From Pseudoalteromonas sp. BSi20652 (GTDB lineage Bacteria; Pseudomonadota; Gammaproteobacteria; Enterobacterales; Alteromonadaceae), in contig NZ_BADT01000104.1 in NCBI RefSeq assembly GCF_000239855.1, positions 22,412 to 86,411 of the forward strand: 64,000 nt of DNA, written 5' to 3'. The notes beneath the pieces were generated by a model. That model was given only the letters and a program-made list of their open reading frames with translations, was not told where the DNA came from and made no database searches. The translations under genes and the position numbers were made by a program. The number at the start of each line of letters is the position of its first letter. Position 1 is the first letter of the stretch. This document shows, one piece after another, positions 8,429-19,016 of this stretch.

Positions 8429-10136
8429 CTTCTGTTAACCACGCTTTCACTACTTGTGATGATAGTTCTGGTTCGTTAGCTACAAGGGCACGAATTGCTT
8501 TGAGTAAATCTTCGTCGCCATGTAAATCCGGTAACTGCAGTGTACCATCACTTGAGAAACCAATCGAAGCAGAATCAAAGTCTTTATTTAGCATATCAAG
8601 TGTATTATCGCCAATATCTACGCCTGAGCTTAATGCATCTTCATCGTATTCTTCTAGTGTATCGTCTGGGTAAATCAAACGTTTAAGCATTGGTTTTACT
8701 ACAGCCATTATCAATACAATGATAACTAAGGCTCCCAATACAAGTCGGGCTATTTTCATAAACCAGTCTTGTTCCCAAAGTGGCACTTCTATTGCTAAAT
8801 TTGTTGCTTCGCGAACAAACGGCACAGTCACTACTTCAAGTGCATCGCCTCTTTGCATATCAAAACCCACACCACCTTGCAGTAAACGACGAATATTTGA
8901 CAATGCCTCTACCGAACGGGGAGTCATGGTTGTTTCGCCGTTTTCTCCCACTTTAGGGACGTAGTCAACAGCAACTGATACGCTTATTCTTCGGATAACA
9001 CCACTTTGCTGGCGCTTGTGGGAAATTGTTGTATCGAGTTCATAATTACGTGTGGCTTCTTTATGGCTGCGTGTTGGCGAGGTTGCTGTACCTGCACCAC
9101 CTTGCCCCGCAACCTCAGGTATATTAGAGTTCAGCGGTGGCTGATTTGTAAGCGCACCAGGTATACCGACAGCTAGGCCACCAATGTTATTTTCTTCAAA
9201 TGTGGTTTCACTTCTAACCGCTGGTAAATCTGGGTTATAACGTTTTTGAGTTTCCTCAATCGAGCTAAAGTCCATGCTTAAATCAACTTGAGCTGTATAG
9301 TTTGCAAGCCCAACAACCGGTATTAAAATACTGTCTATTTTTTCAAGGTACTCTTGTTCACGTTTACGCTCTAAATCGTATTCTTTACGTGAACGTGCTG
9401 CTAATGAGCTTTGCGAACCTGAATTTAAAAGCCGACCATTCTGATCGGTAACCGTCACTCGCGCAGGCTCTAGGCCTTGCACCGCTGAGGCAATCATATC
9501 AACAACAGAGTCTACTTCTTCTCGGTTAAGTGAGCGGCCTCGTTTGAGTGTTAATACCACGGTAGCTGATGGTTTTTTCTCTCTGCGGGCAAATACGTTT
9601 TCTTTAGGAATAGCTAACAATACTTTAGCGCGAGTAATGTTGTTAAGCTCTTCAATTGTGCGTGCTAGTTGTTGCTCACGACCATGCTTTAAGCGTTCAC
9701 GCTCTAAGCGCTGGCTTACACCAAAGCCCATATCTTGCATAATAATATCAGTGCCTGATGTAGGCCCTTGATCTAACCCTTCGCGGGTCATTAACAATTT
9801 AATATTTTGGTATTCACTTTCATCAACCGATACAACGTTGCCATCGAGTTGATATTCAATTTTTTGCGCATCCAAAAAGTCGAGCGTTTGAATAAGCTCT
9901 TCAGTTTGCATTTTGCCCAGTGGGCGCATATCTGGCTGACGAGCCCAAATAATAATAAAAATCGCGATAGCTAAACAAATCGCTAATGCTATTACCAGTG
10001 TTACTTGGCGCAATACATCAACACCACTTAAAGCACTTAAGTAGCCTGACTTTTGTTCTTGTTGATCATCACCACCACTTTGGTCGATACCGCCGCCAGC
10101 AAGTGCTAGGTCTGTAGATTGGTTAGATTGCGCCAC
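8421..10136 (-). CDS. fliF: FliF, flagellar MS-ring protein
   Basis: 571-aa MS-ring subunit. It has two membrane helices, at about residues 46-68 (VTLVIALAICLAIAIFIIIW) and 455-477 (LVLGALVIIVLIMAVV). Between them lie the YscJ/FliF ring-building motifs and the periplasmic beta-collar region. The cytoplasmic C-terminal tail (SSQVVKAWL) binds FliG. The N-terminal cytoplasmic leader of about 45 residues, rich in Gly, Gln and Asp, is longer than in enterics but usual in this group. It follows fliE by 20 bases. Confidence 0.98.
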   Translation of the reverse strand: MAQSNQSTDLALAGGGIDQSGGDDQQEQKSGYLSALSGVDVLRQVTLVIALAICLAIAIFIIIWARQPDMRPLGKMQTEELIQTLDFLDAQKIEYQLDGNVVSVDESEYQNIKLLMTREGLDQGPTSGTDIIMQDMGFGVSQRLERERLKHGREQQLARTIEELNNITRAKVLLAIPKENVFARREKKPSATVVLTLKRGRSLNREEVDSVVDMIASAVQGLEPARVTVTDQNGRLLNSGSQSSLAARSRKEYDLERKREQEYLEKIDSILIPVVGLANYTAQVDLSMDFSSIEETQKRYNPDLPAVRSETTFEENNIGGLAVGIPGALTNQPPLNSNIPEVAGQGGAGTATSPTRSHKEATRNYELDTTISHKRQQSGVIRRISVSVAVDYVPKVGENGETTMTPRSVEALSNIRRLLQGGVGFDMQRGDALEVVTVPFVREATNLAIEVPLWEQDWFMKIARLVLGALVIIVLIMAVVKPMLKRLIYPDDTLEEYDEDALSSGVDIGDNTLDMLNKDFDSASIGFSSDGTLQLPDLHGDEDLLKAIRALVANEPELSSQVVKAWLTEDD

Positions 10137-10156
10137 AATAATTCTCCACTACCTAA

Positions 10157-10489
10157 TTAAACAGGCATGTTCATGATTTCTTTATAAGCTTCAACAAGTT
10201 TATTACGAACCTGTACTGTAGCCTCAAAAGCAACTGACGATTTTTGAGAAGCAATCATCGCCTCAGCAAGCGATACACTTCGATCACCCATTTCAACCGC
10301 TTTTACTTTTTGACCTGCATCTTGCTGTAGACCGTGCACTGTATTTAGTGCATCACTTAGCATGTCGCCAAACTGGGAAGTAGAAGTAGGCTGAACTTGA
10401 GTCGGCAATTTATTTATTTGATTATTACGGCCGGCTTCTAAAGCCATTGATTGCATTTCTTGAAATACAGCACTGTTTTGAATTTTCAT
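10157..10489 (-). CDS. fliE: FliE, flagellar hook-basal body junction protein
   Basis: 110-aa protein that links the MS ring to the proximal rod and is the first exported rod substrate. The C-terminal half has the conserved FliE signature (FGDMLSDALNTVHGLQQDAG, GDRSVSLAEAMIASQKSSVAF, VEAYKEIMNMPV). It is the first gene of the fliEFGHIJ unit, with a sigma-54-type promoter at 10531-10546. Confidence 0.97.
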   Translation of the reverse strand: MKIQNSAVFQEMQSMALEAGRNNQINKLPTQVQPTSTSQFGDMLSDALNTVHGLQQDAGQKVKAVEMGDRSVSLAEAMIASQKSSVAFEATVQVRNKLVEAYKEIMNMPV

Positions 10490-10530
10490 AATTTATCTCT
10501 GACACGCAGTGAACTCTTACAAGTAATAAA

Positions 10531-10546
10531 GCACAAAACATGCCAA
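10531..10546 (-). promoter_or_regulatory. sigma-54 promoter for fliEFGHIJ
   Basis: Minus-strand TTGGCATGTTTTGTGC: GG and GC separated by 10 bases, matching TGGCA-N6-TGC. The -12 element lies about 40 bases upstream of the fliE ATG. It fits control by FlrC, encoded just upstream. Confidence 0.75.
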
Positions 10547-10605
10547 ATAATTAATTGTTAAAATACATGCAGTTAGCTTTAAATTATGTGAGTCAGAGTT
10601 TTGAC

Positions 10606-10636
10606 AACCCTAAGTTCGCAGCGCAAACTTAGGGTT
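10606..10636 (-). terminator. hairpin between flrC and fliE
   Basis: Perfect 11-bp inverted repeat AACCCTAAGTT / AACTTAGGGTT with a 9-base loop, just after the flrC stop on the minus strand. There is no long U-run after it, so it may be a weak terminator or a transcript-stabilising stem that separates flrBC from fliE. Confidence 0.55.
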
Positions 10637-10645
10637 TATAGGAGG

Positions 10646-12112
10646 TTATGCAGGAAGTGAAATACCTAAATCGCGCATTTGCGCTAGTTTATAACGTAAA
10701 GTTCGTGGGCTTATGCCCAACGTTTCGGCAACGTCTTTACGCTTACCTTGGCAACGTGCAAGGGTTTCTAAAATAATGCGATGCTCTTTATCTTTAAGCT
10801 CATCTTTATAGCTACCGGTATCTGCTGCTAGTAAACCTTGTTTAGGCTCATCCTCGGCATGCAATTTTTCATCGTAGTATGCCGAGCTTAGCGTGCTTTT
10901 ATCAACGCCTTTATCTGCGTGAGCTAATTCTGTTGGCGATACTGTTTGCGCTGGTGCCAATGAAGGCTCCATAACAAAGTTATTAGCTACTAAGTTTTCA
11001 ATAAAAATAGCATGCTCGTTTATTGTATCGCCACTTCGCAGTATAAGCGCACGCTGTATAACGTTATCAAGCTCGCGCACATTTCCAGGCCACGCGTGGG
11101 CCAGTAACTTTTGCTCGGCAGCTTTATCTAAATACGCCATGGGCTCTTTACTTTTACTGATATGGCGCTCAATTAAATGCTTAGCCAATACAATAATATC
11201 GCCAGGGCGTTGGCACAATGGTCGCCACATAAGTGGAAAAACATTAAGCCTGTAATATAAATCTTCTCTAAATTGGTTTTCAGACACGGCTTCTTTTAAA
11301 TCACGATTACTGGTTGCCAAAATACGTACATCGAGCTGAATTGTTTTACGACCCCCTAAGCGCTCTACTTCACGCTCTTGCAGTACGCGTAACAGCTTTG
11401 CTTGTAGCCCTAAGTCCATCTCTGTAATTTCATCAAGTAAAATAGTGCCGCCTTGTGCTTGCTCAAACTTACCCGGACATGCTTGAATCGCGCCTGTAAA
11501 AGCCCCTTTTTCGTAACCAAATAAAGTGGCTTCGAGCATATTTTCAGGAATAGCCGCGCAGTTAATCGCCACAAATGGCTCATTACAACGACTCGACTTA
11601 TCATGAATATAACGAGCGAGTACTTCCTTACCTGAACCACTTGGGCCAAGTACCATTACACTTGCATCAGAGCGTGCTACTTTACTCGCAAGCTCCAATA
11701 ATTGAATACTAGTTGGGTCGGCAACAATAGGTCCGTCGGTTTCTTTTGCTTTTTCAGGCAAATAACGGCTCACCATATTTAACAGCACTTCAGGTGCAAA
11801 TGGTTTAGCCATGTAGTCAATTGCACCTAGGCGCATGGCTTCTACTGCATCGTCAATTGTGGCGTACGCCGTCATCATTAATACAGGTAAATCAGGGTGG
11901 TTTAATTTAATACTGCGTAGTAAATCAAGTCCACTCATTGCACCCATTTGCACGTCGCTTACAACAAGCGAAAATTGATCTTTTTTAAGCAATATCATTG
12001 CTTGCTCAGCACTGTTCGCTGCAACACATTCAATACCCGACATTTCAAGGGTATCTATTAAGGCTTCACGAAGCCCAGCGTCATCTTCGACAACTAAAAT
12101 AGTGTTACTCAT
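10646..12112 (-). CDS. flrC: FlrC (FleR-type), sigma-54 response regulator of flagellar genes
   Basis: 488-aa NtrC-type activator. The receiver domain (about 1-120) has its phospho-acceptor in VVSDVQMGAMSG. The AAA+ domain (about 135-370) has Walker A GPSGSGKE, the sigma-54 contact loop GAFTGA and Walker B GGTILLDEITEM. The C-terminal Fis-type helix-turn-helix is at about 450-480 (RKDVAETLGISPRTLRYKLAQM). FlrC phosphorylated by FlrB activates class III basal body and hook genes with sigma-54; many promoters of that type are visible in this window. It overlaps flrB by 4 bases. Confidence 0.95.
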   Translation of the reverse strand: MSNTILVVEDDAGLREALIDTLEMSGIECVAANSAEQAMILLKKDQFSLVVSDVQMGAMSGLDLLRSIKLNHPDLPVLMMTAYATIDDAVEAMRLGAIDYMAKPFAPEVLLNMVSRYLPEKAKETDGPIVADPTSIQLLELASKVARSDASVMVLGPSGSGKEVLARYIHDKSSRCNEPFVAINCAAIPENMLEATLFGYEKGAFTGAIQACPGKFEQAQGGTILLDEITEMDLGLQAKLLRVLQEREVERLGGRKTIQLDVRILATSNRDLKEAVSENQFREDLYYRLNVFPLMWRPLCQRPGDIIVLAKHLIERHISKSKEPMAYLDKAAEQKLLAHAWPGNVRELDNVIQRALILRSGDTINEHAIFIENLVANNFVMEPSLAPAQTVSPTELAHADKGVDKSTLSSAYYDEKLHAEDEPKQGLLAADTGSYKDELKDKEHRIILETLARCQGKRKDVAETLGISPRTLRYKLAQMRDLGISLPA

Positions 12113-13221
12113 AATGAACCTTCTAGTTTAGATGTTGCCTTAATAGGCAGTAACAAGCTAAAGCAGGCACCACCATGCGTATTATTAGTCACATCAACAC
12201 GGCCTTGGTGCGCACTAGCCACCGAACTTACTACCGCAAGCCCTAAACCTGTGCCCTGACTTTTGGTAGTAAAAAATGGTTCAAAAATTTTATCGCTTTG
12301 GCTTAAATCAACACCTGGGCCATTGTCGCTTACACTAATACGAACCATATCTAAATCTTTTAAATCTCTTTGTGCGCTAATTTTTACTTTTGCACCGCCG
12401 CCAATAACTTGAATACTATTGTGCACAAGATTTTGAATAGCACTGGCCAATGCCGTTTTATTACCGACTATTTGTATATCTGGCTCTGGTAAGCTTACAT
12501 CCAGTTCACTTTCATTAAGTGCGACCATCGCATCAGCGCCCGCTTTAACTTCTGTTAAAAGCTGCTGCATTGAAACTTGCTCAACAACTTGCTGATCGCC
12601 ACTTTTAGCAAATAACAGCATGTCGTTTACTTGAGTTTCTAAATCTTTTAAACGCGACATTAACTTTGTTTGAAAGTTATCGCGAGATGCTTCGGGTAAG
12701 CGCTTAGACCCTAAATTAGCGGCGTAAAGCATAGCGGCTGAGAGCGGTGTACGAACTTGATGCGCCAGTGACGCAACCATTTTACCCAGCGCGCTTAATC
12801 GCTGCATATGTGCAACACGTTTTTGTAAGCGGCGAGTTTCGGTTAAATCCGTCATTAAAATAAGTTGCCCAGGCTCTGGTGCTAAAGCGGTAATATCAAG
12901 CTTTATTAGGCGCCCGTCTTTTAAAGACACTTCGTGGCCATCATCTTGATGCGGCCTAAAAGAGCGCTGAATAACATTAAACCAGCGTTCGCCTTCAAGT
13001 GGCTCGCCAAGCATATCAATCGCTATTTGATTCGCTTTTGCAATCAACCCTTTGCCATCAAGTACAACCACTCCTGCTGGCATGGTATCAACCAAATGCG
13101 AAAGCCAACTTGCTTGCTTGCGCAGATCGCTTAATTCACCAATGTACTCCTCTTGAAGTAAACATGGGTTATACTGATTTGCAGAAAAAAACTGTGGTTT
13201 AAGCACGCTAGCAAGGGCCAT
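12109..13221 (-). CDS. flrB: FlrB (FleS-type), flagellar sensor histidine kinase
   Basis: About 370-aa soluble histidine kinase, cognate of FlrC. There are no membrane segments. A PAS-like domain lies at about 40-125 (LVDTMPAGVVVLDGKGLI). The HisKA motif is ALGKMVASLAHQVRTPLSAA (phospho-His in HQVRTP). The ATPase domain has the N-box (SAIQNLVHNSIQV), DNGPGVD and GTGLGLAVV. ATG at 13219-13221 is chosen over the TTG six bases upstream. A sigma-54-type promoter precedes it, as known for the flrBC class in Vibrio. Confidence 0.94.
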   Translation of the reverse strand: MALASVLKPQFFSANQYNPCLLQEEYIGELSDLRKQASWLSHLVDTMPAGVVVLDGKGLIAKANQIAIDMLGEPLEGERWFNVIQRSFRPHQDDGHEVSLKDGRLIKLDITALAPEPGQLILMTDLTETRRLQKRVAHMQRLSALGKMVASLAHQVRTPLSAAMLYAANLGSKRLPEASRDNFQTKLMSRLKDLETQVNDMLLFAKSGDQQVVEQVSMQQLLTEVKAGADAMVALNESELDVSLPEPDIQIVGNKTALASAIQNLVHNSIQVIGGGAKVKISAQRDLKDLDMVRISVSDNGPGVDLSQSDKIFEPFFTTKSQGTGLGLAVVSSVASAHQGRVDVTNNTHGGACFSLLLPIKATSKLEGSL

Positions 13222-13258
13222 AATCAAATCTCGAATTGATGTAGATATATGTCTAAAT

Positions 13259-13272
13259 GCACGATTTATACC
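13259..13272 (-). promoter_or_regulatory. sigma-54 promoter for flrBC
   Basis: Minus-strand TTGGTATAAATCGTGCA: GG-N10-GC. It lies about 40 bases upstream of flrB. In Vibrio, FlrA activates flrBC with sigma-54, so the position fits. The match in the centre is weaker than at the fliK or pseB promoters. Confidence 0.6.
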
Positions 13273-13353
13273 AAAATTTATTTACATACTTATCATTAAG
13301 TTACATCAATAATTTGAGCGACATAAAAATGACGCACACAAAAAGGAATAATA

Positions 13354-13947
13354 ATGAGTGAGCAAATAAAGTGCCGTTGCCCGTGGCTCGACACCACTAA
13401 ACCCGACTACGTTATTTACCATGATGAAGAATGGGGTGTGCCTCTTTATGATGATACAAAACTGTTTGAATTTATCACGCTTGAATCCGCGCAAGCCGGC
13501 TTAAGCTGGTACACAATTTTAAAAAAACGCAGCGGTTACAAAAAAGCATTTGCTAATTTTGATGTAGATAAAGTGGCACAATTCACACAAGATGACGTTG
13601 AGAGACTAATGCTTGATGAAGGGATTGTGCGCAATCGCTTAAAAATTGCGGCAACCGTCAACAACGCAAAGCGCTTTATAGAAATACAAAAAGAATTTGG
13701 TAGCTTTAGTAACTACCAATGGCAGTTTGTGGATAATAAACCGATTATAAGTAATTTAAATAACGTTGAGGACTACCCAGCAATTACAGAGGCATCAACT
13801 GCATTTGCGAAAGATTTAAAAAAACGGGGATTTAAGTTTTTAGGCCCTACAACGGTTTACGCTCATATGCAGGCCTGCGGTATGGTTAACGATCACAGTA
13901 ATGATTGTTTTAGAAAAGAAGAAATTATTGAGGCTTTTAGTGGGTAA
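13354..13947 (+). CDS. tag: DNA-3-methyladenine glycosylase I
   Basis: 197-aa base-excision repair enzyme that removes 3-methyladenine from alkylated DNA. It starts with the zinc-binding motif (KCRCPWLD) and has YHDEEWGVPLYDDTKLFEF, LESAQAGLSWYTILKKRSGY and the C-terminal zinc ligands (HSNDCFRK), all typical of Tag. A good ribosome binding site (AAAAAGGA) precedes the ATG. It is oriented against the flanking flagellar regulators and is an unrelated insertion in the flr region. Confidence 0.97.
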   Translation: MSEQIKCRCPWLDTTKPDYVIYHDEEWGVPLYDDTKLFEFITLESAQAGLSWYTILKKRSGYKKAFANFDVDKVAQFTQDDVERLMLDEGIVRNRLKIAATVNNAKRFIEIQKEFGSFSNYQWQFVDNKPIISNLNNVEDYPAITEASTAFAKDLKKRGFKFLGPTTVYAHMQACGMVNDHSNDCFRKEEIIEAFSG

Positions 13948-14286
13948 GTGATTTATAGCTATAAAAGTGATTTGTTTACAAAGAGGTTAAGAGACGCTTC
14001 GCTTTAGAGAAGTAACGCGTAGGTTGACTATGGCTTCTCATTTACCCTCGTTTTTTCTATTTGTGAAATAACGTTTTATTTAAATGATTAAAAGTCTTGT
14101 TTTTCACGCGAGCAAGTCTAGCGTCTACAACAAAAGTAAAAACCGTGTAGGTGCGAATTTACTTCGCGCTCTTGCTAATATTTTTGAAGTAAAGTGCGGT
14201 ATAAAACCGCACCTACAAAACGAGGGGTTATTTATCTACTGTGTTTGGCCAATTTATAACTAAACACTGACAGCTGCTTTTAAACC
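13948..14286. other. 339-base intergenic stretch with REP-like repeat
   Basis: Lies between convergent tag and flrA. No credible coding sequence was seen. The right half holds an inverted-repeat element (14147-14216) listed separately; the left half is AT-rich with no clear signal. Confidence 0.5.
14147..14216. repeat. REP-like palindromic element
   Basis: GTAGGTGCG at 14147-14155 is answered by CGCACCTAC at 14208-14216. An inner stem TGCGGT/ACCGCA lies at 14195-14211, and the arms around 14156-14198 (TTTACTTC / GAAGTAAA) also pair. This nested structure resembles short dispersed extragenic palindromes. It could also serve as a terminator between the convergent genes. Confidence 0.55.
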
Positions 14287-15723
14287 TTAATCTCTTGAGA
14301 GATTATACTTTTTCATTTTCTCAACGAGTGTGGTTCTGCGAACACCCAATATCTCTGCAGCGCGAGCTACAACGTAATCATAACGCTCTAACGCTTGGGT
14401 TATTAAGCTTATTTCGAGCTCGGCTAAATAATCTTTAAGTTCAATACCATCATCTGGCAATAGCCCACTACCCGTTTGGCTAAACTCAGCGTCAGGCTCA
14501 CTCTCATAATCGCTAAAACCGGTGCTAAATATGTCGTTAAAGGCGTCTTTTTCCATTAACTCTTCAGGGTATTCTGGCTCGTAGGCTTCAACTTCAATGT
14601 AACGATATTTGTTAGGTAAATCGGGAATATCAACCACTTTTTCAGGGAACATAATAACCATACGTTCCACTAAGTTAGCAAGCTCACGAATATTACCAGG
14701 CCAAGCATGTTCTTTTAAGCTCTCAACTGCGCGCTCGGTAAACTTAGCGGTAGAACCTGTTTGGTCGTTAACACGGCGCATTAACTCTTTTAAAAGCAGC
14801 GGAATATCATCAGCACGTTCACTCAGCGATGGGTTTTCGATAGGAAATACATTTAAGCGGTAATATAAATCTTCCCTAAAACTCCCCTCTTCAATCATTG
14901 TTTCTAGGTTACGATGCGTGGCCGCAATAACGCGTACATCAGCCTGAATAGCCTTTGTACCACCAACACGCTCGTAGCTGCGTTCTTGCAATACTCGCAG
15001 CAACTTAACTTGCATTTGTAGTGGCATATCGCCTATTTCATCTAAAAATAGCGTTCCACCTTGAGCTAGTTCAAACCGCCCTTTACGCGCCGATATAGCA
15101 CCAGTAAACGCGCCTTTTTCGTGGCCAAATAGTTCACTTTCGAGCAGTTCTGCCGGTATAGCACCACAGTTAACTGGTACAAACGGTCCATTAATACGCT
15201 TTGAAAGCAAGTGTACATTACGGGCAACCACTTCTTTACCTGTGCCTGATTCGCCTAAAATTAAAACATTAGCGTCGGTTTTTGCCACTTGTTCAATTAA
15301 AAAGCGAACATCTTTTACGGCCTCTGTTTCACCAACAAGTCCGTCAAAAGTTTTATGTGGTTTAGAATGCTTATGCTCATTTGGCAACATGCGCTGATAC
15401 TGCTGGCAATCGTGAAGTAACTGCGTTGTCACTTCGTGATTAAATGGCTCGCAAATAAGCCCCACCACATTAGCTATACTTAATAGTGGTTTTAGCGTCT
15501 CGCCAATTAATAAAAACGGTAATGTTGGATAGCGTTTAATTAAGCTTTCGTGGTCAAGTGATTGCAACGCTCCTAAAATAATCATGCATTCTTGCTGCTG
15601 ATATTTTTTGCACTCTTGCTCAAAGCTTTCTTCGCTTAATAGCTCAGAAGCTTCACCAATAAAGCTAAGTGAAGCATTTAATCCTATTGCGCGGTTGTTA
15701 TTATTATCTAAAATCAAGATCAT
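14287..15723 (-). CDS. flrA: FlrA (FleQ-type), flagellar master regulator
   Basis: 478-aa sigma-54-dependent activator at the top of polar flagellar hierarchies. The N-terminal FleQ domain (about 1-115) is a degenerate receiver ([16 protein letters not shown]). The AAA+ domain (about 128-365) has Walker [16 protein letters not shown] and Walker [13 protein letters not shown]. The C-terminal Fis-type HTH is [20 protein letters not shown]. In Vibrio and Pseudomonas homologues FlhG and c-di-GMP inhibit it. It stands alone with 153 bases upstream, next to a divergent flagellin gene. Confidence 0.95.
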   Translation of the reverse strand: MILILDNNNNRAIGLNASLSFIGEASELLSEESFEQECKKYQQQECMIILGALQSLDHESLIKRYPTLPFLLIGETLKPLLSIANVVGLICEPFNHEVTTQLLHDCQQYQRMLPNEHKHSKPHKTFDGLVGETEAVKDVRFLIEQVAKTDANVLILGESGTGKEVVARNVHLLSKRINGPFVPVNCGAIPAELLESELFGHEKGAFTGAISARKGRFELAQGGTLFLDEIGDMPLQMQVKLLRVLQERSYERVGGTKAIQADVRVIAATHRNLETMIEEGSFREDLYYRLNVFPIENPSLSERADDIPLLLKELMRRVNDQTGSTAKFTERAVESLKEHAWPGNIRELANLVERMVIMFPEKVVDIPDLPNKYRYIEVEAYEPEYPEELMEKDAFNDIFSTGFSDYESEPDAEFSQTGSGLLPDDGIELKDYLAELEISLITQALERYDYVVARAAEILGVRRTTLVEKMKKYNLSRD

Positions 15724-15876
15724 ATTTAGCGAGCCGTACTTTCACTAATTTGTATAATTAGTTAAATTGTAAGCCAGTTCAGCATGGATGCAAGCGATAG
15801 CGGCAGTTTTTTGACATAAACGCCAAAAAACAGACGGATTGGTTAACTTAATAATACTTAATGATTAATTATTAAG

Positions 15877-16662
15877 TTAGAGTAAACTCAAAATAGACTC
15901 AGCAGATTGATTAGCTTGTCCACGAAGAGCAATAGATGCATTCGTCAAAATATCGTTTGAGACTTGTTGTGAAATTGCTTGCGCATAATCGGTATCTTGA
16001 ATTCGACTTTTACTTGCAGCAATATTTTCCTGCTGCGTCCCTGAACCTTTAATGGTACTTGCCAACGTATTTTGAAATGAACCTAGTTCAGCACGCTGAG
16101 CATTAATTTCGTCGCTCGCTTGATTACTAATATCAATAGCAGCTTGTGCGCCTGCTTGAGTTGAAATATCAATCGTTACAATCGCAGCAGCAAAGCTACC
16201 GTCGGAAGGTGTAGTTTTTTGTGTTGTATTGGCATCTGGCCCCACTTGAAACGACACTGACTGACCATCGAACAAAGGCTTACCGCCAAAAGACGCGTTT
16301 TCAAACGTCTCTGTAATTTGACTTTGTAACTGCACCACTTCTTCTTGCAGTGCAAAACGGTCGCTATCAGTCAGCGCACCATTACCTGCTTGAATAGATA
16401 ACTCTTGAATGCGCGAGACCGCATCATTCACACCACTCAAATTAGCTTCACTCACTTGAGAATATGAAATTCCGTCATACGCATTATTAACAGCTTGGCT
16501 AAAGCCATTTTGTTGTGAAGTAAGTCTATCAATAATTTGCAATGCGGCAGTATCATCTGCTGCGGTATTTACTTTTTTACCTGTTGCTAACTGCTCTGCA
16601 AGTTTGTTAGTTGTTTGCTGAGTTTGGTTTAAAAAACTAGGTGATGCTATTTGAGTTTTCAT
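15877..16662 (-). CDS. short divergent flagellin
   Basis: 261-aa flagellin clearly different from the three at 33.8-37.4 kb. The N-terminal D0/D1 region (LAEQLATGKKVNTAADDTAA, NAYDGISYSQVSEANLSGVNDAVSRI) and the C-terminal region (ENIAASKSRIQDTDYAQAIS, ILSLL end) are conserved. The N-terminus MKTQIASPSFLNQTQQ replaces the usual MALYVNTNVSALNAQ, and the variable centre is about 60 residues shorter. A strong AGGAGG precedes the ATG. Its position beside flrA, away from the other flagellins, suggests a minor or specialised filament subunit or flagellin-like regulator. No good sigma-28 promoter was found upstream. Confidence 0.88.
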   Translation of the reverse strand: MKTQIASPSFLNQTQQTTNKLAEQLATGKKVNTAADDTAALQIIDRLTSQQNGFSQAVNNAYDGISYSQVSEANLSGVNDAVSRIQELSIQAGNGALTDSDRFALQEEVVQLQSQITETFENASFGGKPLFDGQSVSFQVGPDANTTQKTTPSDGSFAAAIVTIDISTQAGAQAAIDISNQASDEINAQRAELGSFQNTLASTIKGSGTQQENIAASKSRIQDTDYAQAISQQVSNDILTNASIALRGQANQSAESILSLL

Positions 16663-16746
16663 GACGTCCTCCTAATTACCTACTGATTAAATTATAGCTT
16701 AATTTGCCAAATTTTGTGCTTTGTACCATGGTTAGACTAAATTAAC

Positions 16747-16762
16747 TTGGCACTTTGCTTGC
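16747..16762 (+). promoter_or_regulatory. near-perfect sigma-54 promoter for pseB
   Basis: TTGGCACTTTGCTTGC: GG-N10-GC with full TGGCAC-N5-TTGC match, the best such site in the window. It reads rightward and lies about 85 bases upstream of the pseB ATG. It ties nonulosonic acid synthesis to the sigma-54 flagellar cascade. Confidence 0.8.
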
Positions 16763-16793
16763 TTAGTGGTTAAAGTATTGAGATGTGTATTAA

Positions 16794-17849
<1,056 letters not shown>

Positions 17850-17864
17850 AGCTGAATAAAATAA

Positions 17865-19016
17865 ATGATTCCATACGGTAAACAACTAATAAGCCAAGCA
17901 GATATTGATAGCGTTGTGGCTGTTTTACAGTCTGACTGGCTAACTCAAGGGCCTAAAACACCTGCTTTTGAAGCTGCTATTGCAAACTACTGTAATGCTC
18001 AATACGGTATTGCTGTTAATAGCGCGACTTCTGCTCTACATATTGCATGTTTAGCATTAAATGTAAGTGAAGGCGACACTGTTTGGACGTCGCCAATTTC
18101 ATTCGTAGCCTCAGCCAATTGTGCGCTTTACTGTGGGGCTGCAGTGGACTTTGTAGATATTGACTTAGCAACTGGCAATATGTCAGTGTCTGTCCTTGCT
18201 GATAAGCTTGTTAGTGCAAAACAAAATAATTGCTTACCTAAAGTCGTTATTCCTGTTCACTTGGCAGGTCAATCGTGTGATATGGAAGCTATTTACGATT
18301 TATCAAAGCAGTATGGTTTTAAAATCATTGAAGATGCATCACATGCTATTGGCGCACAATATAATGGCAATAAAGTAGGTTGCTGTGAATTTTCAGATAT
18401 CACTGTATTTAGTTTTCACCCGGTAAAAATAATTACCTCTGCCGAAGGCGGTATGGCGGTTACCAATAATAAACCGTTGGCAAAAAAATTACAGCGCTTA
18501 AGAAGTCATGGGATCACTAATGATCCAAATGAAATGACTGAGCCAAGCCATGGTCCTTGGTATTACCAGCAAGTAGAGCTTGGCTTTAATTACCGAATGA
18601 CAGAACTACAAGCTGCACTTGGCCTCAGCCAACTTGATAAACTTGATGAATTTGTTACTACCAGAAACGCACTCGCTATTTCATATTCTAATGCGTTTGA
18701 AACTATGCCTCTATCGCATCTAACACAACTCACAAAATGTTATTCAAGCTACCATTTATACGTAGTTAAACTTGCTGACGGCCACAGCCACCTTCATAGG
18801 CATATTATTGAGCAATTGAGAAGTAAGGGCATTATTAGTCACCTTCACTATATTCCAATACACACTCAACCTTTTTATAAAAAAATGGGCTTTAAAGACT
18901 GCGACTTCCCCAACGCAATGAAATATTATAAAACAGCATTTACTATCCCTTTGCATCCTCAACTTACAGAGCAAGAGCAAAGCTATATTATTGATGAGAT
19001 TGGTAAATTACTGTGA
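17865..19016 (+). CDS. pseC: PseC, UDP-4-amino-4,6-dideoxy-N-acetyl-beta-L-altrosamine transaminase
   Basis: 383-aa PLP-dependent aminotransferase of the DegT/DnrJ/EryC1 family, step 2 of the pseudaminic acid pathway. It starts MIPYGKQLISQADIDSVVAV as usual for PseC. The PLP site is EDASHAIGAQY, then FSFHPVKIITSAEGG with the Schiff-base lysine. The PseC-type sugar-site segment is RSHGITNDP. Its partner pseB lies directly upstream. The stop overlaps the next gene by 4 bases (GTGA). Confidence 0.95.
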   Translation: MIPYGKQLISQADIDSVVAVLQSDWLTQGPKTPAFEAAIANYCNAQYGIAVNSATSALHIACLALNVSEGDTVWTSPISFVASANCALYCGAAVDFVDIDLATGNMSVSVLADKLVSAKQNNCLPKVVIPVHLAGQSCDMEAIYDLSKQYGFKIIEDASHAIGAQYNGNKVGCCEFSDITVFSFHPVKIITSAEGGMAVTNNKPLAKKLQRLRSHGITNDPNEMTEPSHGPWYYQQVELGFNYRMTELQAALGLSQLDKLDEFVTTRNALAISYSNAFETMPLSHLTQLTKCYSSYHLYVVKLADGHSHLHRHIIEQLRSKGIISHLHYIPIHTQPFYKKMGFKDCDFPNAMKYYKTAFTIPLHPQLTEQEQSYIIDEIGKLL

